Made by a program: the position numbers and the translations under genes
Assembly: GCF_000478275.1 (NCBI RefSeq)
Contig: NZ_ASJB01000017.1
Coordinates: 124,001-188,000 of the forward strand
Source of the DNA: Amycolatopsis orientalis DSM 40040 = KCTC 9412
GTDB lineage: Bacteria; Actinomycetota; Actinomycetes; Mycobacteriales; Pseudonocardiaceae
Direction of reading: 5' to 3'
Length of the DNA: 64,000 nucleotides
Shown: positions 46,295 to 55,065 of the stretch, in pieces
Numbering within the stretch: the first letter of the stretch is position 1
Layout of the letters: the number at the start of each line of letters is the position of its first letter
The notes under the pieces: model-generated
Databases searched by the model: none
The model's input: the letters and a program-made list of their open reading frames with translations, nothing else
What the model was told of the DNA's origin: nothing

Positions 46295-46485
46295 GCCGGA
46301 CCAACATCGATATCGACGACGAGTTGGTCGCCGCCGTGATGCAGCGCTATGGGTTCAAGACCAAGAAGGACGCGGTGGATTTCGCGTTGCGGAGAGCGGC
46401 GCCGGTGATCACCACCGCCGACATCCTGGCGCTGGAAGGGATCGGCCGCGAAGCGGATCTGGACGAGGTACGCGATGCCTCGTGA
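46291..46485 (+). CDS. vapB: VapB-type antitoxin
   Basis: A 64-residue protein, MSRTNIDIDDELVAAVMQRY and then GFKTKKDAVDFALRRA. This is the ribbon-helix-helix domain of VapB antitoxins, followed by a short C-terminal toxin-binding tail (LALEGIGREADLDEVRD). It would repress its own operon and neutralise VapC. The ATG overlaps the GNAT stop and the stop overlaps the vapC start, so the ligA operon runs through it. Because the toxin gene is truncated, the antitoxin is probably a relic. Confidence 0.88.
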
Positions 46486-46661
46486 ACAAACGCTGCCTGA
46501 TCGACAGCTCGGTGTGGATCGATTCCTTCGCAAGTGGGGCGACGCGCGCGCGGGATCTGGTCGTCGAGCTTGCCGCGCAGCCGAAGATGATCGTCACCTC
46601 TGAGCCCATCGTGATGGAACTGCTCGCGGGAGCGAACGCCGAGGCGATCTTCGACTCGTGA
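46482..46661 (+). pseudogene. vapC: Truncated VapC-type PIN toxin
   Basis: Only 59 residues remain of a PIN-domain ribonuclease that is normally about 130. The first catalytic aspartate is in CLIDSSVWIDSF and the conserved glutamate in EPIVMELLAGAN. A stop (TGA) follows IFDS, so the two C-terminal acidic residues are missing and the protein should be inactive. A family B palindrome begins 14 nt after the stop, so sequence beyond this point was lost or replaced, perhaps when the repeat arrived. The start is the GTG that overlaps the vapB stop. Confidence 0.85.
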
Positions 46662-46674
46662 GCCGCTCTGCCCG

Positions 46675-46735
46675 ACGCGCCATGAAAGGTCCTTTCCTTG
46701 CAAAATTTGCAAGGAAAGGACCTTTCATGGCGCGT
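46675..46735. repeat. Family B palindrome, copy 2 (perfect, 61 bp)
   Basis: Two perfect 30-bp arms flank a single central base: ACGCGCCATG, then AAAGGTCCTTTCC, then TTGCAAA, and the exact complement on the other side. This is the most complete of the three copies. It lies between the truncated vapC and the convergent ACT-domain gene. Confidence 0.95.
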
Positions 46736-46749
46736 GTGTGAGGGGTTCA

Positions 46750-46793
46750 GGTAGTTGGCAGCGCGAACTACCGCATTCAGAGGACGAAACGCG
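46750..46793. repeat. Degenerate family A repeat
   Basis: GGTAGTT (46750-46756) and AACTACC (46766-46772) form a short stem, followed by a half-unit containing CATTCAGAGGACGAAACG. The other arm of the usual inverted pair is missing. It directly follows the family B palindrome, so two repeat families share this gap. Confidence 0.7.
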
Positions 46794-46797
46794 AGGG

Positions 46798-47451
46798 TCA
46801 GCTGTCCAGCACGACGGCGACGATCCCCGCGAAGTGCGCCAACCGCGCCACCTCGGCGGCGCGGAAGTTCGGCCCACCCGGCCGAGCGACCAAGAGCGCC
46901 TTCCCCGGCTTCCCCAGCGGGGTGGCCGCGAGTTCGGTCCCCAGTTCCTTCCACGTCTCCGGGATCCACGCCTCCTCCGCGTCGAGGATGGTGGCGCGTT
47001 CCAGCGGAAGCCACGGCAGATCGGTGATCGGCGTCTCGGGCGCGGCGTTGGACGACGCCAGCCGGACAGCGCCGGATTCGGCGTGTTCGACGACGACGGC
47101 CCAGCCCGCCCGGATGATCCGCGGCACACCTTCGGCGAGGATCTCCAGGCCCGAAGCGGGCTTCGCGGCGATCTCCTCGACCAGTTCGAGTTCGCGATGG
47201 GTGTCCAGCACCCCGGCGTACGGGCGGACGGCGTCGACCTCCACGCCGTCGACGCTTTCGGCGGCGGTGATCAGCGCGTCCGGCAGCCTGCCGGAGGGGA
47301 TTTCGACGACGAGGTCGTCGACGGCGATTCCACCGCCGCGTTCGACCACGTCCACGCTCAGGATGTCGGCGCCGACGGTGCCGAGCGCGGTGGCGACCGC
47401 GCCGAGGGTCCCCGGGGTGTCCGGTAATTGGACCCGGATCAGGAACGACAC
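46798..47451 (-). CDS. ACT-domain amino-acid-binding protein (Rv3013-like)
   Basis: A 217-residue protein. The N-terminal ACT domain (SFLIRVQLPDTPGTLGAVAT and ILSVDVVERGGGIAVDDLVV) binds small effectors, often amino acids. The C-terminal half is a second compact domain of unknown function (PRIIRAGWAVVVEH ... KALLVARPGGPNFRAAEVA). Rv3013 in M. tuberculosis has the same length and lies in the same place, opposite in strand to ligA and gatC. GTG at 47451 follows GAGAGGGG. The 257-bp gap to gatC holds both promoters; nothing else was recognised there. Confidence 0.88.
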   Translation of the reverse strand: MSFLIRVQLPDTPGTLGAVATALGTVGADILSVDVVERGGGIAVDDLVVEIPSGRLPDALITAAESVDGVEVDAVRPYAGVLDTHRELELVEEIAAKPASGLEILAEGVPRIIRAGWAVVVEHAESGAVRLASSNAAPETPITDLPWLPLERATILDAEEAWIPETWKELGTELAATPLGKPGKALLVARPGGPNFRAAEVARLAHFAGIVAVVLDS

Positions 47452-47708
47452 ACGCGCCCCTCTCGCCTCAGGCGTTCCAGCCTCGCCGTGGAACGCGCTA
47501 CGCCGGGCGCCGATTGTGACAGACCGGACGACGTCGTGGGACCCGACGTCCGTGACACGGGATAACGAACCAGCCACTCCTTACCCGAAGCGCCCGCCCG
47601 AGCCGGAGTGCAGGCCGCGGGCATAACCCAGTCGAGTCCGCCGACGCCGCCACCATAGACTTGCAGCTTCCGACAGAACCCGCACAGCACACCCCGGGAG
47701 TCACCCGC

Positions 47709-48008
47709 GTGCCCAACATTTCCCGCGACGAGGTCGCGCACCTCGCCAAGCTGGCCAGGCTTGCCGTCACCGAAGAGGAGCTGGACGTCTTCGCAGGCCA
47801 GCTCGACCAGATCCTGGACTCGGTGGCCAAGGTGAGCGAGGTCGCAGGCGAGGACGTCCCGCCCACGTCGCACGCCGTGCCGCTGACCAACGTCTTCCGT
47901 GAGGACGTCGTCCGACCGGGGCTGACCCAGCAGCAGGCGCTGGCCGGTGCGCCGGCCGCCGAAGAGGGTCGTTTCCGGGTGCCGCGGATTCTGGGAGAAG
48001 AGCAGTGA
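47709..48008 (+). CDS. gatC: Asp-tRNA(Asn)/Glu-tRNA(Gln) amidotransferase subunit C
   Basis: A 99-residue protein, [20 protein letters not shown] at the N-terminus and [20 protein letters not shown] near the end. It wraps around GatA and stabilises the GatCAB complex that converts Glu-tRNA(Gln) or Asp-tRNA(Asn) to the amidated forms. GTG at 47709 follows GGGAG. Its stop overlaps the gatA start by 4 nt. It corresponds to Rv3012c. Confidence 0.94.
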   Translation: MPNISRDEVAHLAKLARLAVTEEELDVFAGQLDQILDSVAKVSEVAGEDVPPTSHAVPLTNVFREDVVRPGLTQQQALAGAPAAEEGRFRVPRILGEEQ

Positions 48009-49519
48009 CCGAACTCATCAAGCTGACCGCCGCCGAGCTGGCGGACAAGATCCAGGCCCGTGAGGTCTCGGCGGTCGAGGTCGCCCAGGCGCATCTGGAC
48101 CGGATCGCCGAGGTCGACGAGCACATCAACGCGTTCCTGCACGTGGACACCGAGGGCGCGCTCGCCGCGGCCCGCGCGGTGGACGCCGACGTCGCCGAGG
48201 GCAACGCGCCGAAGTCGCCGCTCGCCGGGGTGCCGCTGGCGCTCAAGGACGTGCTGACCACCAAGGGCATCCCCACCACCGTCGGTTCCAAGACGCTGGA
48301 GAACTGGATCCCGCCGTACGACGCCACCGTGACGCGCAAGCTGCGCGAGGCCGGGGTCGTGGTGCTCGGCAAGACCAACATGGACGAGTTCGCGATGGGC
48401 TCCTCCACGGAGAACTCCGCGTTCGGACCGACGCACAACCCGTGGGACCACGCCCGCATCCCGGGCGGTTCCGGCGGTGGCTCCTCCGCGTCCATCGCGG
48501 CGTTCGAGGCCGCGATCGCGATCGGCACCGACACCGGCGGCTCGATCCGCCAGCCCGGCGCCGTCACCGGCACCGTCGGCGTGAAGCCGACGTACGGCGC
48601 TGTCTCCCGCTACGGCCTCGTCGCCTTCTCGTCGTCGCTGGACCAGGCGGGCCCGTGCGCGCGGACGGTGCTCGACGCCGCCCTGCTGCACGAGGTCATC
48701 GCCGGTCACGACCCGATGGACTCGACCTCGATCGACGCGCCGGTCCCGCCGGTGGTCGCCGCGGCCCGCCAGGGCCTGACCGGTGACCTCAAGGGCGTCC
48801 GCGTCGGCGTGGTGAAGGAATTCGCCGGCGACGGCTACCAGGCCGGCGTGCTGCGGTCCTTCGAGGCCGCCGTCGAGCAGCTGCGTGCGCTCGGTGCCGA
48901 GGTCGTCGAGGTCTCGTGCCCGAACTTCACCTACGCGCTGCCCGCGTACTACCTGATCGCGCCGAGCGAGTGCTCGTCGAACCTCGCCCGGTTCGACGCC
49001 ATGCGCTACGGCCTGCGCGTCTCCGACGACGGCGCGCACAGCGCCGAAGAGGTCATGTCGCTGACGCGGGAGAAGGGTTTCGGCCCCGAGGTCAAGCGCC
49101 GCATCATGCTCGGCACGTACGCGCTGTCCTCCGGGTACTACGACGCCTACTACGGCTCGGCGCAGAAGGTCCGCACGCTCATCACGCGCGACTTCGAGGC
49201 CGCGTACGAAAAGGTGGACGTGCTGGTCTCGCCGACCACGCCGACAACGGCGTTCAAGATCGGCGAGCGGGTCGACGACCCGATGGCGATGTACCTGGCG
49301 GATCTGTGCACCATCCCGTCGAACCTCGCGGGCAACGCCGCCATGAGCGTCCCGAGTGGACTGTCGCATGAGGACGGCCTGCCGGTCGGCCTGCAGATCA
49401 TGGCCCCGGCGATGGCCGACGACAGGCTGTACCGCGTCGGCGCCGCCTACGAGGTCGCGCGCGACGCCGCCAACGGTGGCTCGCTGGTGCACGAGGTTCC
49501 GGAGCTGGGAAAGGCGTGA
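48005..49519 (+). CDS. gatA: Asp-tRNA(Asn)/Glu-tRNA(Gln) amidotransferase subunit A
   Basis: A 504-residue amidase-signature enzyme that releases ammonia from glutamine for tRNA amidation. The Ser-cisSer-Lys triad is represented by the lysine in [13 protein letters not shown] and the serines in [14 protein letters not shown] and [11 protein letters not shown]. It acts with GatB and GatC in the cytosol. It starts with GTG overlapping gatC. Its stop is 1 bp before the TTG start of the ATPase gene, so the inserted cassette is transcribed from the gat promoter. Confidence 0.97.
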   Translation: MTELIKLTAAELADKIQAREVSAVEVAQAHLDRIAEVDEHINAFLHVDTEGALAAARAVDADVAEGNAPKSPLAGVPLALKDVLTTKGIPTTVGSKTLENWIPPYDATVTRKLREAGVVVLGKTNMDEFAMGSSTENSAFGPTHNPWDHARIPGGSGGGSSASIAAFEAAIAIGTDTGGSIRQPGAVTGTVGVKPTYGAVSRYGLVAFSSSLDQAGPCARTVLDAALLHEVIAGHDPMDSTSIDAPVPPVVAAARQGLTGDLKGVRVGVVKEFAGDGYQAGVLRSFEAAVEQLRALGAEVVEVSCPNFTYALPAYYLIAPSECSSNLARFDAMRYGLRVSDDGAHSAEEVMSLTREKGFGPEVKRRIMLGTYALSSGYYDAYYGSAQKVRTLITRDFEAAYEKVDVLVSPTTPTTAFKIGERVDDPMAMYLADLCTIPSNLAGNAAMSVPSGLSHEDGLPVGLQIMAPAMADDRLYRVGAAYEVARDAANGGSLVHEVPELGKA

Positions 49520-49520
49520 C

Positions 49521-50846
49521 TTGCTGACACGCATCGAGATCGACGGCTTCAAGTCGTTCGATCACTTCGGGTTGGACTTGCCGCCGTTCCTCGTTGTGCT
49601 CGGCCAGAACGCCAGCGGTAAGTCCAACCTGTTCGATGCGATCCAGCTGCTGAGCCGCCTCGCGACAGCACCGCGAGTGAAGGAAGCCTTCAACGACCAG
49701 CGTGGAGATCTGCTGGAGCAGTTCCGACGGCGTGGCGACGGCACGTTTCTCGGAGCGATGACCTTGGCGGTCGAGCTGACGCTCGAGCCGTCCGTCGTCG
49801 ATTCCTTCGGTGAACATGCGGACATCCGCCACACCCGGGTTCGTTATGAGCTGCAGATCGTGCTGATGCAAGATGATGAGTACGTCTCCCCGATGGTGGT
49901 TCACGAGGCGGCGTACCCGATCGGACGTGATCAGGACAGGACGCCCGATTCCGCCGGTGCGAACTATGACGACTTGACTTCACCGCTGCTGGAGACGGTC
50001 CTCGGTGACGCGGAACGTACCTTCGTCCTGCACCGGCAAGGGGAAAAAGCCAGGTTCATCCGTGCCGACTTGGCCTTGTCCACCGTCTTGTCCACCATTA
50101 CCTCCGTGGTGGACTTTCCCTACTTGTTCGCCATCCGCAGGGAGTTCGAGTCCTGGCGCTTTCTGCAGCTCGACCCAGTCGCGCTGCGGATGCCGAGCAG
50201 GATCGGCCTGTCCGACGAGCAGCTCGCGCCAAGTGGGGCAAACCTCGCAGCGGTGCTTCGCCGAATTGAGCGAGCTACCCGTGACGACTTCGGCAGTGGG
50301 CTCGATGAGATCGCGGTCGATCTGGTTCAGGTGATCCAGGGATTCAGCGGGGTCGAGGTCAAGGAGAACAAGGCGGCCGGTCAGTGGGAGATCGAGCTGA
50401 CCACTGGCGACGAAGGCAAGGTCAGCGCCCGGGTCGCCTCGGACGGGACGCTCCGAGTGCTGGCCCTGCTCGCCGCCTTGTACGACCCGGAGCACCATGG
50501 GTTGCTCTGCTTCGAGGAACCGGAAAACGGCATTTTTCCGCAGCGTTTGCGGAAACTCATGCATGTGCTCAAGGCGCTGACCGCCGAACCTGAGCCGGGT
50601 GAGCCGCTGACACAGGTGATCTTGACCAGTCATTCGCCCCTGATGCTGGCGGTCCTCGAACCGGCGGACATTGTGGTCATGGATTGGGTGTCGCGTGTCT
50701 CGCCAGGTGGACCCTCCAGCCGTGTTTCGCGGGTTCGTGTGCTCGCGGATCAGGCGGGTTCCGGGCTGGAGCCCGTGTCCCGGTTCGAGCAGTGGGAACT
50801 GCTGGCGATCACCAAAGACGAAGCCCGCCGGCTGCTGGAGGGCTGA
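49521..50846 (+). CDS. RecF/ABC-type AAA ATPase of a two-gene cassette
   Basis: A 441-residue ATPase. The N-terminus RIEIDGFKSFDHFGLDLPPF leads into the Walker A loop VVLGQNASGKSNLFDAIQLL. Walker B is LLCFEEPENGIFPQRLRKL and the switch histidine is in ILTSHSPLML. This is the AAA_15/AAA_21 architecture of SMC-like ATPases found in OLD, PARIS, AbiL and RloA systems. The start is a TTG 1 bp after gatA. Codon use is visibly less GC-biased than gatA or gatB. It overlaps a TOPRIM-like gene (TGATG), and together they look like a defence pair, with the ATPase sensing infection. Function is inferred. Confidence 0.85.
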   Translation: MLTRIEIDGFKSFDHFGLDLPPFLVVLGQNASGKSNLFDAIQLLSRLATAPRVKEAFNDQRGDLLEQFRRRGDGTFLGAMTLAVELTLEPSVVDSFGEHADIRHTRVRYELQIVLMQDDEYVSPMVVHEAAYPIGRDQDRTPDSAGANYDDLTSPLLETVLGDAERTFVLHRQGEKARFIRADLALSTVLSTITSVVDFPYLFAIRREFESWRFLQLDPVALRMPSRIGLSDEQLAPSGANLAAVLRRIERATRDDFGSGLDEIAVDLVQVIQGFSGVEVKENKAAGQWEIELTTGDEGKVSARVASDGTLRVLALLAALYDPEHHGLLCFEEPENGIFPQRLRKLMHVLKALTAEPEPGEPLTQVILTSHSPLMLAVLEPADIVVMDWVSRVSPGGPSSRVSRVRVLADQAGSGLEPVSRFEQWELLAITKDEARRLLEG

Positions 50847-51502
50847 TGCGGCAGTTGCGCACCGTCGTCGCCGTTGAGGGAGCGACCGACGACACATTCT
50901 TCAGCCAGTTGCTCGCCCGCGCCCTCGAGGAGATCGGCCGGGAGCGGCCAGGCAAAGGTTTCGACGTCGACCGCCCCTTGGTCTTCGAACGCCAAGCCGA
51001 TACCTGGCGGATGTTCGCTCAGCAGGTCCTGGATCAAACACCCCGGTTGAACCTGGTCTTCTTCCATTACGACGGATCGGCCAATCCGGATCGAGAAGCC
51101 GCGAAAAGCTGGGCTCCGATGATGGACGCATGGGGCAAGGCCGCGAGCGGCATGGACGCTGCTCCTTGCTTTGTGCCGCTGGTACCGGTTCGGGAGATGG
51201 AAAGCTGGGCGCTGGCCGACGTCACGCTGGTCAACGAGCTCGCCGGGGTCGACGTCACGACGACCGGCGTTTTCGAAGTGGACCTGCTGTCGAAGGTGGA
51301 GAAACTCACGAATCCCAAACGCACGCTGGCCGAGGCCCTGCGATCCGGCACGAGGCGAAAGCGCCGGAGCAGGTCTGTGCACGACTATCTCGACACGATC
51401 GCCAGGCGGATCGAACTCGACAGGCTTCGAGCGGTGCCGTCTTTTCAAGCTTGGCAAACCGACACCGAGACGGCGCTACGGCGGATCGGATTCATAGAAT
51501 GA
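50846..51502 (+). CDS. TOPRIM/DUF4276-like effector partner
   Basis: A 218-residue protein. Motif 1 is [17 protein letters not shown] (Glu11), motif 2 is [14 protein letters not shown] (Asp76), and [14 protein letters not shown] follows. This order fits the TOPRIM-like DUF4276/RloB group, usually encoded next to an AAA ATPase. The second TOPRIM acidic residue of a DxD pair is not obvious, so nuclease activity is not assured. The basic segment RRKRRSR at about 169-175 could bind nucleic acid. Its start overlaps the ATPase stop. gatB begins 28 bp later with its own strong ribosome site. Confidence 0.72.
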   Translation: MRQLRTVVAVEGATDDTFFSQLLARALEEIGRERPGKGFDVDRPLVFERQADTWRMFAQQVLDQTPRLNLVFFHYDGSANPDREAAKSWAPMMDAWGKAASGMDAAPCFVPLVPVREMESWALADVTLVNELAGVDVTTTGVFEVDLLSKVEKLTNPKRTLAEALRSGTRRKRRSRSVHDYLDTIARRIELDRLRAVPSFQAWQTDTETALRRIGFIE

Positions 51503-51530
51503 CTTCCAGCGCGACAGTAGGAGGAAAGAA

Positions 51531-53036
51531 GTGACCGCCGTGGTTGAGTTGATGGACTACGCCGACGTCATCGAGCGGTTCGACCCGGTGCTGGGCCTCG
51601 AGGTGCACGTCGAGCTGAACACGAACACCAAGATGTTCTGCGGCTGTGCCAACGAGTTCGGCGGCGAGCCCAACACCAAGGTGTGCCCGACCTGCCTCGG
51701 CATGCCCGGTTCGCTGCCGGTCGTGAACGGCAAGGCCGTCGAGGGCGCCATCCGCATCGGCCTCGCGCTCAACTGCGAGATCGCCGAGTGGTGCCGGTTC
51801 GCCCGGAAGAACTACTTCTATCCGGACATGCCGAAGAACTTCCAGACCTCCCAGTACGACGAGCCGATCGCCTTCAACGGCTACCTCGACGTGACGCTGG
51901 ACGACGGCGAGGTCGTGCGCGTGGAGATCGAGCGCGCGCACATGGAGGAGGACACCGGCAAGTCGCTGCACGTCGGCGGCGCCACCGGGCGGATCCACGG
52001 CGCCGAGCACTCGCTGCTCGACTACAACCGCGCCGGCGTGCCGCTGATCGAGATCGTCACCAAGACGATCGAGCACACCGGCGGCCGCGCCCCCGAGGTC
52101 GCCAGGGCGTACGTGAGCGCGCTGCGGGATCTGCTGAGCGCGCTGGACGTCTCCGACGTCCGCATGGACCAGGGTTCCCTGCGCTGCGACGCGAACGTGT
52201 CGCTGATGGCCAAGGACGCGACCGAGTTCGGCACGCGCACCGAGACCAAGAACGTCAACTCGCTGCGCAGCGTCGAGCGCGCCGTGCGGTACGAGATGAC
52301 GCGCCAGGCGGCGATCCTCGCCGAGGGCGGCTCGATCAAGCAGGAGACGCGGCACTTCCAGGAGGCCGACGGCACCACGTCGCCCGGCCGCACCAAGGAG
52401 ACCGCCGAGGACTACCGGTACTTCCCGGAGCCCGACCTGGTGCCGATCGCGCCGTCGCGCGAATGGGTCGAGGAACTGCGCAAGACCCTGCCGGAGATGC
52501 CGTCGGAGCGCCGCAAGCGCATCCAGCGTGAGTGGAACCTGACCGACGAGGCGCTGCGCGACCTGCTCAACGTCGGCGCGGTCGATCTGGTCGCCGCGAC
52601 CGTCGAGGCGGGCGCGACGCCGGACGAGGCCCGCAGCTGGTGGGTGAACACGCTGGCGCAGGAGGCCAACTCCCGCGAGGTCGAACTGGCCGAGCTGGCG
52701 ATCACCCCGGCGCAGCTGGCCGAGGTCATCGGGCTGGTGAAATCGGGCGAGCTGACCAACAAGCTGGCCAAGGAGGTCGTGCAGGGCGTCCTCGCCGGCG
52801 AGGGTTCGCCGTCCGAGGTCGTCGAGAAGCGCGGTCTGAAGGTCGTTTCCGATGACTCCGCGCTCATCGCGGCCGTCGACGAGGCGCTGGCCGCGCAGCC
52901 GGACGTCGCCGAGAAGATCCGCGGTGGCAAGGTGGCCGCGGCCGGGGCGATCGTCGGCGCGGTCATGAAGGCCACCAAGGGTCAGGCCGACGCGAAGCGT
53001 GTCCGCGAGCTGATCGTCGAGCGAGTCGGTGCCTGA
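51531..53036 (+). CDS. gatB: Asp-tRNA(Asn)/Glu-tRNA(Gln) amidotransferase subunit B
   Basis: A 501-residue protein that phosphorylates tRNA-bound glutamate or aspartate before amidation. The zinc site uses [11 protein letters not shown] and [31 protein letters not shown] is the kinase signature, and the C-terminal YqeY-like helical domain that binds tRNA ends the protein. GTG at 51531 follows GGAGGAAA. It is separated from gatA by the ATPase/TOPRIM cassette, whereas in M. tuberculosis pfkA occupies this place. A membrane-protein gene overlaps its last 8 nt. Confidence 0.97.
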   Translation: MTAVVELMDYADVIERFDPVLGLEVHVELNTNTKMFCGCANEFGGEPNTKVCPTCLGMPGSLPVVNGKAVEGAIRIGLALNCEIAEWCRFARKNYFYPDMPKNFQTSQYDEPIAFNGYLDVTLDDGEVVRVEIERAHMEEDTGKSLHVGGATGRIHGAEHSLLDYNRAGVPLIEIVTKTIEHTGGRAPEVARAYVSALRDLLSALDVSDVRMDQGSLRCDANVSLMAKDATEFGTRTETKNVNSLRSVERAVRYEMTRQAAILAEGGSIKQETRHFQEADGTTSPGRTKETAEDYRYFPEPDLVPIAPSREWVEELRKTLPEMPSERRKRIQREWNLTDEALRDLLNVGAVDLVAATVEAGATPDEARSWWVNTLAQEANSREVELAELAITPAQLAEVIGLVKSGELTNKLAKEVVQGVLAGEGSPSEVVEKRGLKVVSDDSALIAAVDEALAAQPDVAEKIRGGKVAAAGAIVGAVMKATKGQADAKRVRELIVERVGA

Positions 53037-53535
53037 GCTCGCACTCAAGAAGGTCACCTGGCGTGAGTGGCTCGGCCTCGCGGCCGGGCTGCTCGCGCTG
53101 GTGGCCCTGTTCCTGCCGTGGACGACGCTGACCGCGTCACGCCCGGAGATCGAGGACGCGCTGACGTCGTTGCCCGCCAACGATGTCACGCGAGACGCGT
53201 GGCACGCGGGATTTCTCGCCTGGGCGCCGCTCTTCCTGCTGTTCCTGTCCGGTCTCGCCGTCGTGCTGTTCGGCCGTGTCGACGCGGTCCGCCGGGCGGG
53301 TCTGCCGCATCTCTGGCTGATGGCGGCCATCGGCGCGCTCCTGCTGATGGTGCTCGGCTGGGTCACCCTCGACTGGCAGTTCGACGCCGACCAGCGGGGC
53401 ATCCTCTCCGCGGCGGGTATCGAGATCGGGACCGGCCTCGGCCGCTACCTCGGCCTGCTCGCCGCCGTCGTTTCGGCCGTCGTCGCCTTCTTCGACGTCC
53501 GGCTCTTGCGCGCCGAAACCCGCACCCGCCGCTGA
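53029..53535 (+). CDS. Small integral membrane protein
   Basis: A 168-residue protein with four membrane helices: about residues 15-30, 60-80, 90-110 and 135-155 ([20 protein letters not shown]). The helices resemble a small actinobacterial family of unknown function. An extracytoplasmic loop between helices 1 and 2 carries [20 protein letters not shown]. It starts at GTG within the gatB 3' end, so it is coupled to gatB. A family A hairpin follows its stop by 4 bp. Confidence 0.75.
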   Translation: MPELALKKVTWREWLGLAAGLLALVALFLPWTTLTASRPEIEDALTSLPANDVTRDAWHAGFLAWAPLFLLFLSGLAVVLFGRVDAVRRAGLPHLWLMAAIGALLLMVLGWVTLDWQFDADQRGILSAAGIEIGTGLGRYLGLLAAVVSAVVAFFDVRLLRAETRTRR

Positions 53536-53539
53536 CCAA

Positions 53540-53571
53540 CCTTCCGCATTCAGTCCTCTGGATGCGGAAGG
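53540..53571. repeat. Family A minimal unit as a hairpin
   Basis: CCTTCCGCAT and ATGCGGAAGG form a perfect 10-bp stem around TCAGTCCTCTGG. This shows that a single unit is itself a small hairpin. It starts 4 bp after the membrane-protein stop and may end the gat operon. Confidence 0.85.
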
Positions 53572-53585
53572 GTTCGTCGCACCTT

Positions 53586-53611
53586 GATATGTGACCTTTT
53601 GGTCACATATC
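53586..53611. promoter_or_regulatory. 26-bp perfect palindrome before the secreted hydrolase
   Basis: GATATGTGACC-tttt-GGTCACATATC has perfect 11-bp arms and ends 8 nt before the ATG at 53620. It is much richer in A/T than its surroundings. As DNA it is a strong operator candidate; as RNA it would form a hairpin covering the ribosome-binding region. Confidence 0.75.
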
Positions 53612-53619
53612 ATGAGCTC

Positions 53620-55020
53620 ATGAACCGCACGCTGAAGACTCTCGTCACCGTCCTCGTCACGCTCCTTCTCGGCAGCGTGCTGACCGCGGCCCCGGCCGCC
53701 GCGAAGGAGCCGTGGCGAACACACGAAGGAACGATCGACGGCGCGAGATACCTGGTCAAAGTGCCGAAACGGTGGAACGGCACGCTGGTGCTGTACAGCC
53801 ACGGGCTCTATGTGAAGGAATGGCCGCCGGAGCGGATCCAGCTGGCCACCCGGCCGGAGACCGAGGCTTGGCTGCTCGATCAGGGTTACGCGCTCGCCGC
53901 GTCGAACTACAAGGGCGTGTTCGGGTACGTGATCGAGGAGGCGCTGACCGACCAGGTCGCGTTGCTGGACTGGTTCCAGGCCAACGTGGGGAAGCCGCGG
54001 CGGACCATCACCAGCGGGATGTCCATGGGCGCGGTGATCTCGCTGAAGCTGGCCGAGGACAACCCCGGCCGTTTCGACGGCGTGCTGACGCAGTGCGGCG
54101 AATACGACGCGAACGGCACCTGGAACAGCGCGCTGGACATGCTCTTCGCCCTCAAGACCCTCCTGGCGCCGGACGCGGACATCGACCTGGTCAGGCCGCG
54201 CGATCCCGAAGCCGCCCAGGCCGCGCTGTCGGCGATCGTGGCGGAAGCACAGAAGACCGACTCGGGGCGCGCCCGGATCGCGCTGGCCGGGGCACTCGGC
54301 AACATCCCGGGCTGGGTCTTCGCGCATCAGCCGGAGCCGTCCGCGCCGTCGGACCGGCTCGCCCAGCAGGCGATGTGGGTCACCGCGGCCTACGTGAACG
54401 GATACGGCCCCGTGGCACGTGCCGAAATCGAGCGCCGGGCCGGCGGGAACCCGTCGTGGAACACCGGGATCGACTACCGCCGCATGCTCGACGGCTCCGC
54501 CCGGCGTGACCTGGTCCGGCACGCCTATCGGCAGGCCGGTGGCGTGGAGCTGGCGGCCGACCTCGACCGGCTCGCCGCGGCGCCGAGGATCTCCGCGGAT
54601 CCGGCGGCGGAGGCCTATCTGCGGCGCCACGCCGTGGCCGCGGGCACCACGCCGTCACCCGTGCTGACCGTGCACACCACCGGTGACGGCGGCGCCGTTT
54701 CGGACCAGACCCGCTGGTACGCCGACCAGGTCCGCCGGAACGGTGATCCGGAGCGGCTGCGCCGGACCTACGTCGAGCGGGGCGGACACTGCTCGTTCAA
54801 CGCCGCCGAGGAGATCGTCCTGCTGCGCACCCTGGTGTCCCGTGTGGACAGTGGGCGTTGGGCGTCCACCGGCCCGCGTCCGCTCAACGCCGCGGCGAAC
54901 GGGCTCGGCCCCGAGTACCGGCTGGTCCCGGAGCTGTTCAGCGAGAACTTCGACGAGAAGCCGATGGCACCGGCGTTCGTGCGGTTCACCCCGCCGGAGT
55001 TCCCGCGGCCGACCACCTGA
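53620..55020 (+). CDS. Secreted alpha/beta-hydrolase-like protein
   Basis: A 466-residue protein with a Sec signal peptide (MNRTLKTLVTVLVTLLLGSV then LTAAPAAA). The mature part looks like an alpha/beta-hydrolase: GTLVLYSHGLY, the nucleophile elbow ITSGMSMGAVISLKLAE, an acid in TVHTTGDGGAVSDQT and a histidine in ERGGHCSFNAAEE. The elbow is G-M-S-M-G, so a serine nucleophile is present. The substrate is unknown. It is separately regulated from the gat operon to judge by the palindrome just upstream. A family A hairpin and the convergent lipoprotein gene follow. Confidence 0.82.
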   Translation: MNRTLKTLVTVLVTLLLGSVLTAAPAAAKEPWRTHEGTIDGARYLVKVPKRWNGTLVLYSHGLYVKEWPPERIQLATRPETEAWLLDQGYALAASNYKGVFGYVIEEALTDQVALLDWFQANVGKPRRTITSGMSMGAVISLKLAEDNPGRFDGVLTQCGEYDANGTWNSALDMLFALKTLLAPDADIDLVRPRDPEAAQAALSAIVAEAQKTDSGRARIALAGALGNIPGWVFAHQPEPSAPSDRLAQQAMWVTAAYVNGYGPVARAEIERRAGGNPSWNTGIDYRRMLDGSARRDLVRHAYRQAGGVELAADLDRLAAAPRISADPAAEAYLRRHAVAAGTTPSPVLTVHTTGDGGAVSDQTRWYADQVRRNGDPERLRRTYVERGGHCSFNAAEEIVLLRTLVSRVDSGRWASTGPRPLNAAANGLGPEYRLVPELFSENFDEKPMAPAFVRFTPPEFPRPTT

Positions 55021-55028
55021 CCACCCTT

Positions 55029-55054
55029 CCGCATTCAGTCCTCTGGATGCGCGG
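55029..55054. repeat. Family A minimal unit
   Basis: CCGCAT and ATGCGC flank TCAGTCCTCTGG. The unit is 8 bp after the hydrolase stop and 12 bp before the convergent lipoprotein stop. Its first 23 bases match the 53540 copy. Confidence 0.8.
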
Positions 55055-55065
55055 GGGAGGGCCAC

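Noticed and set aside
47452..47708. A tRNA or riboswitch in the gap upstream of gatC
   Set aside because: No cloverleaf or T-loop sequence (GGTTCGAATCC-like) and no recognisable aptamer; it looks like two divergent promoters.
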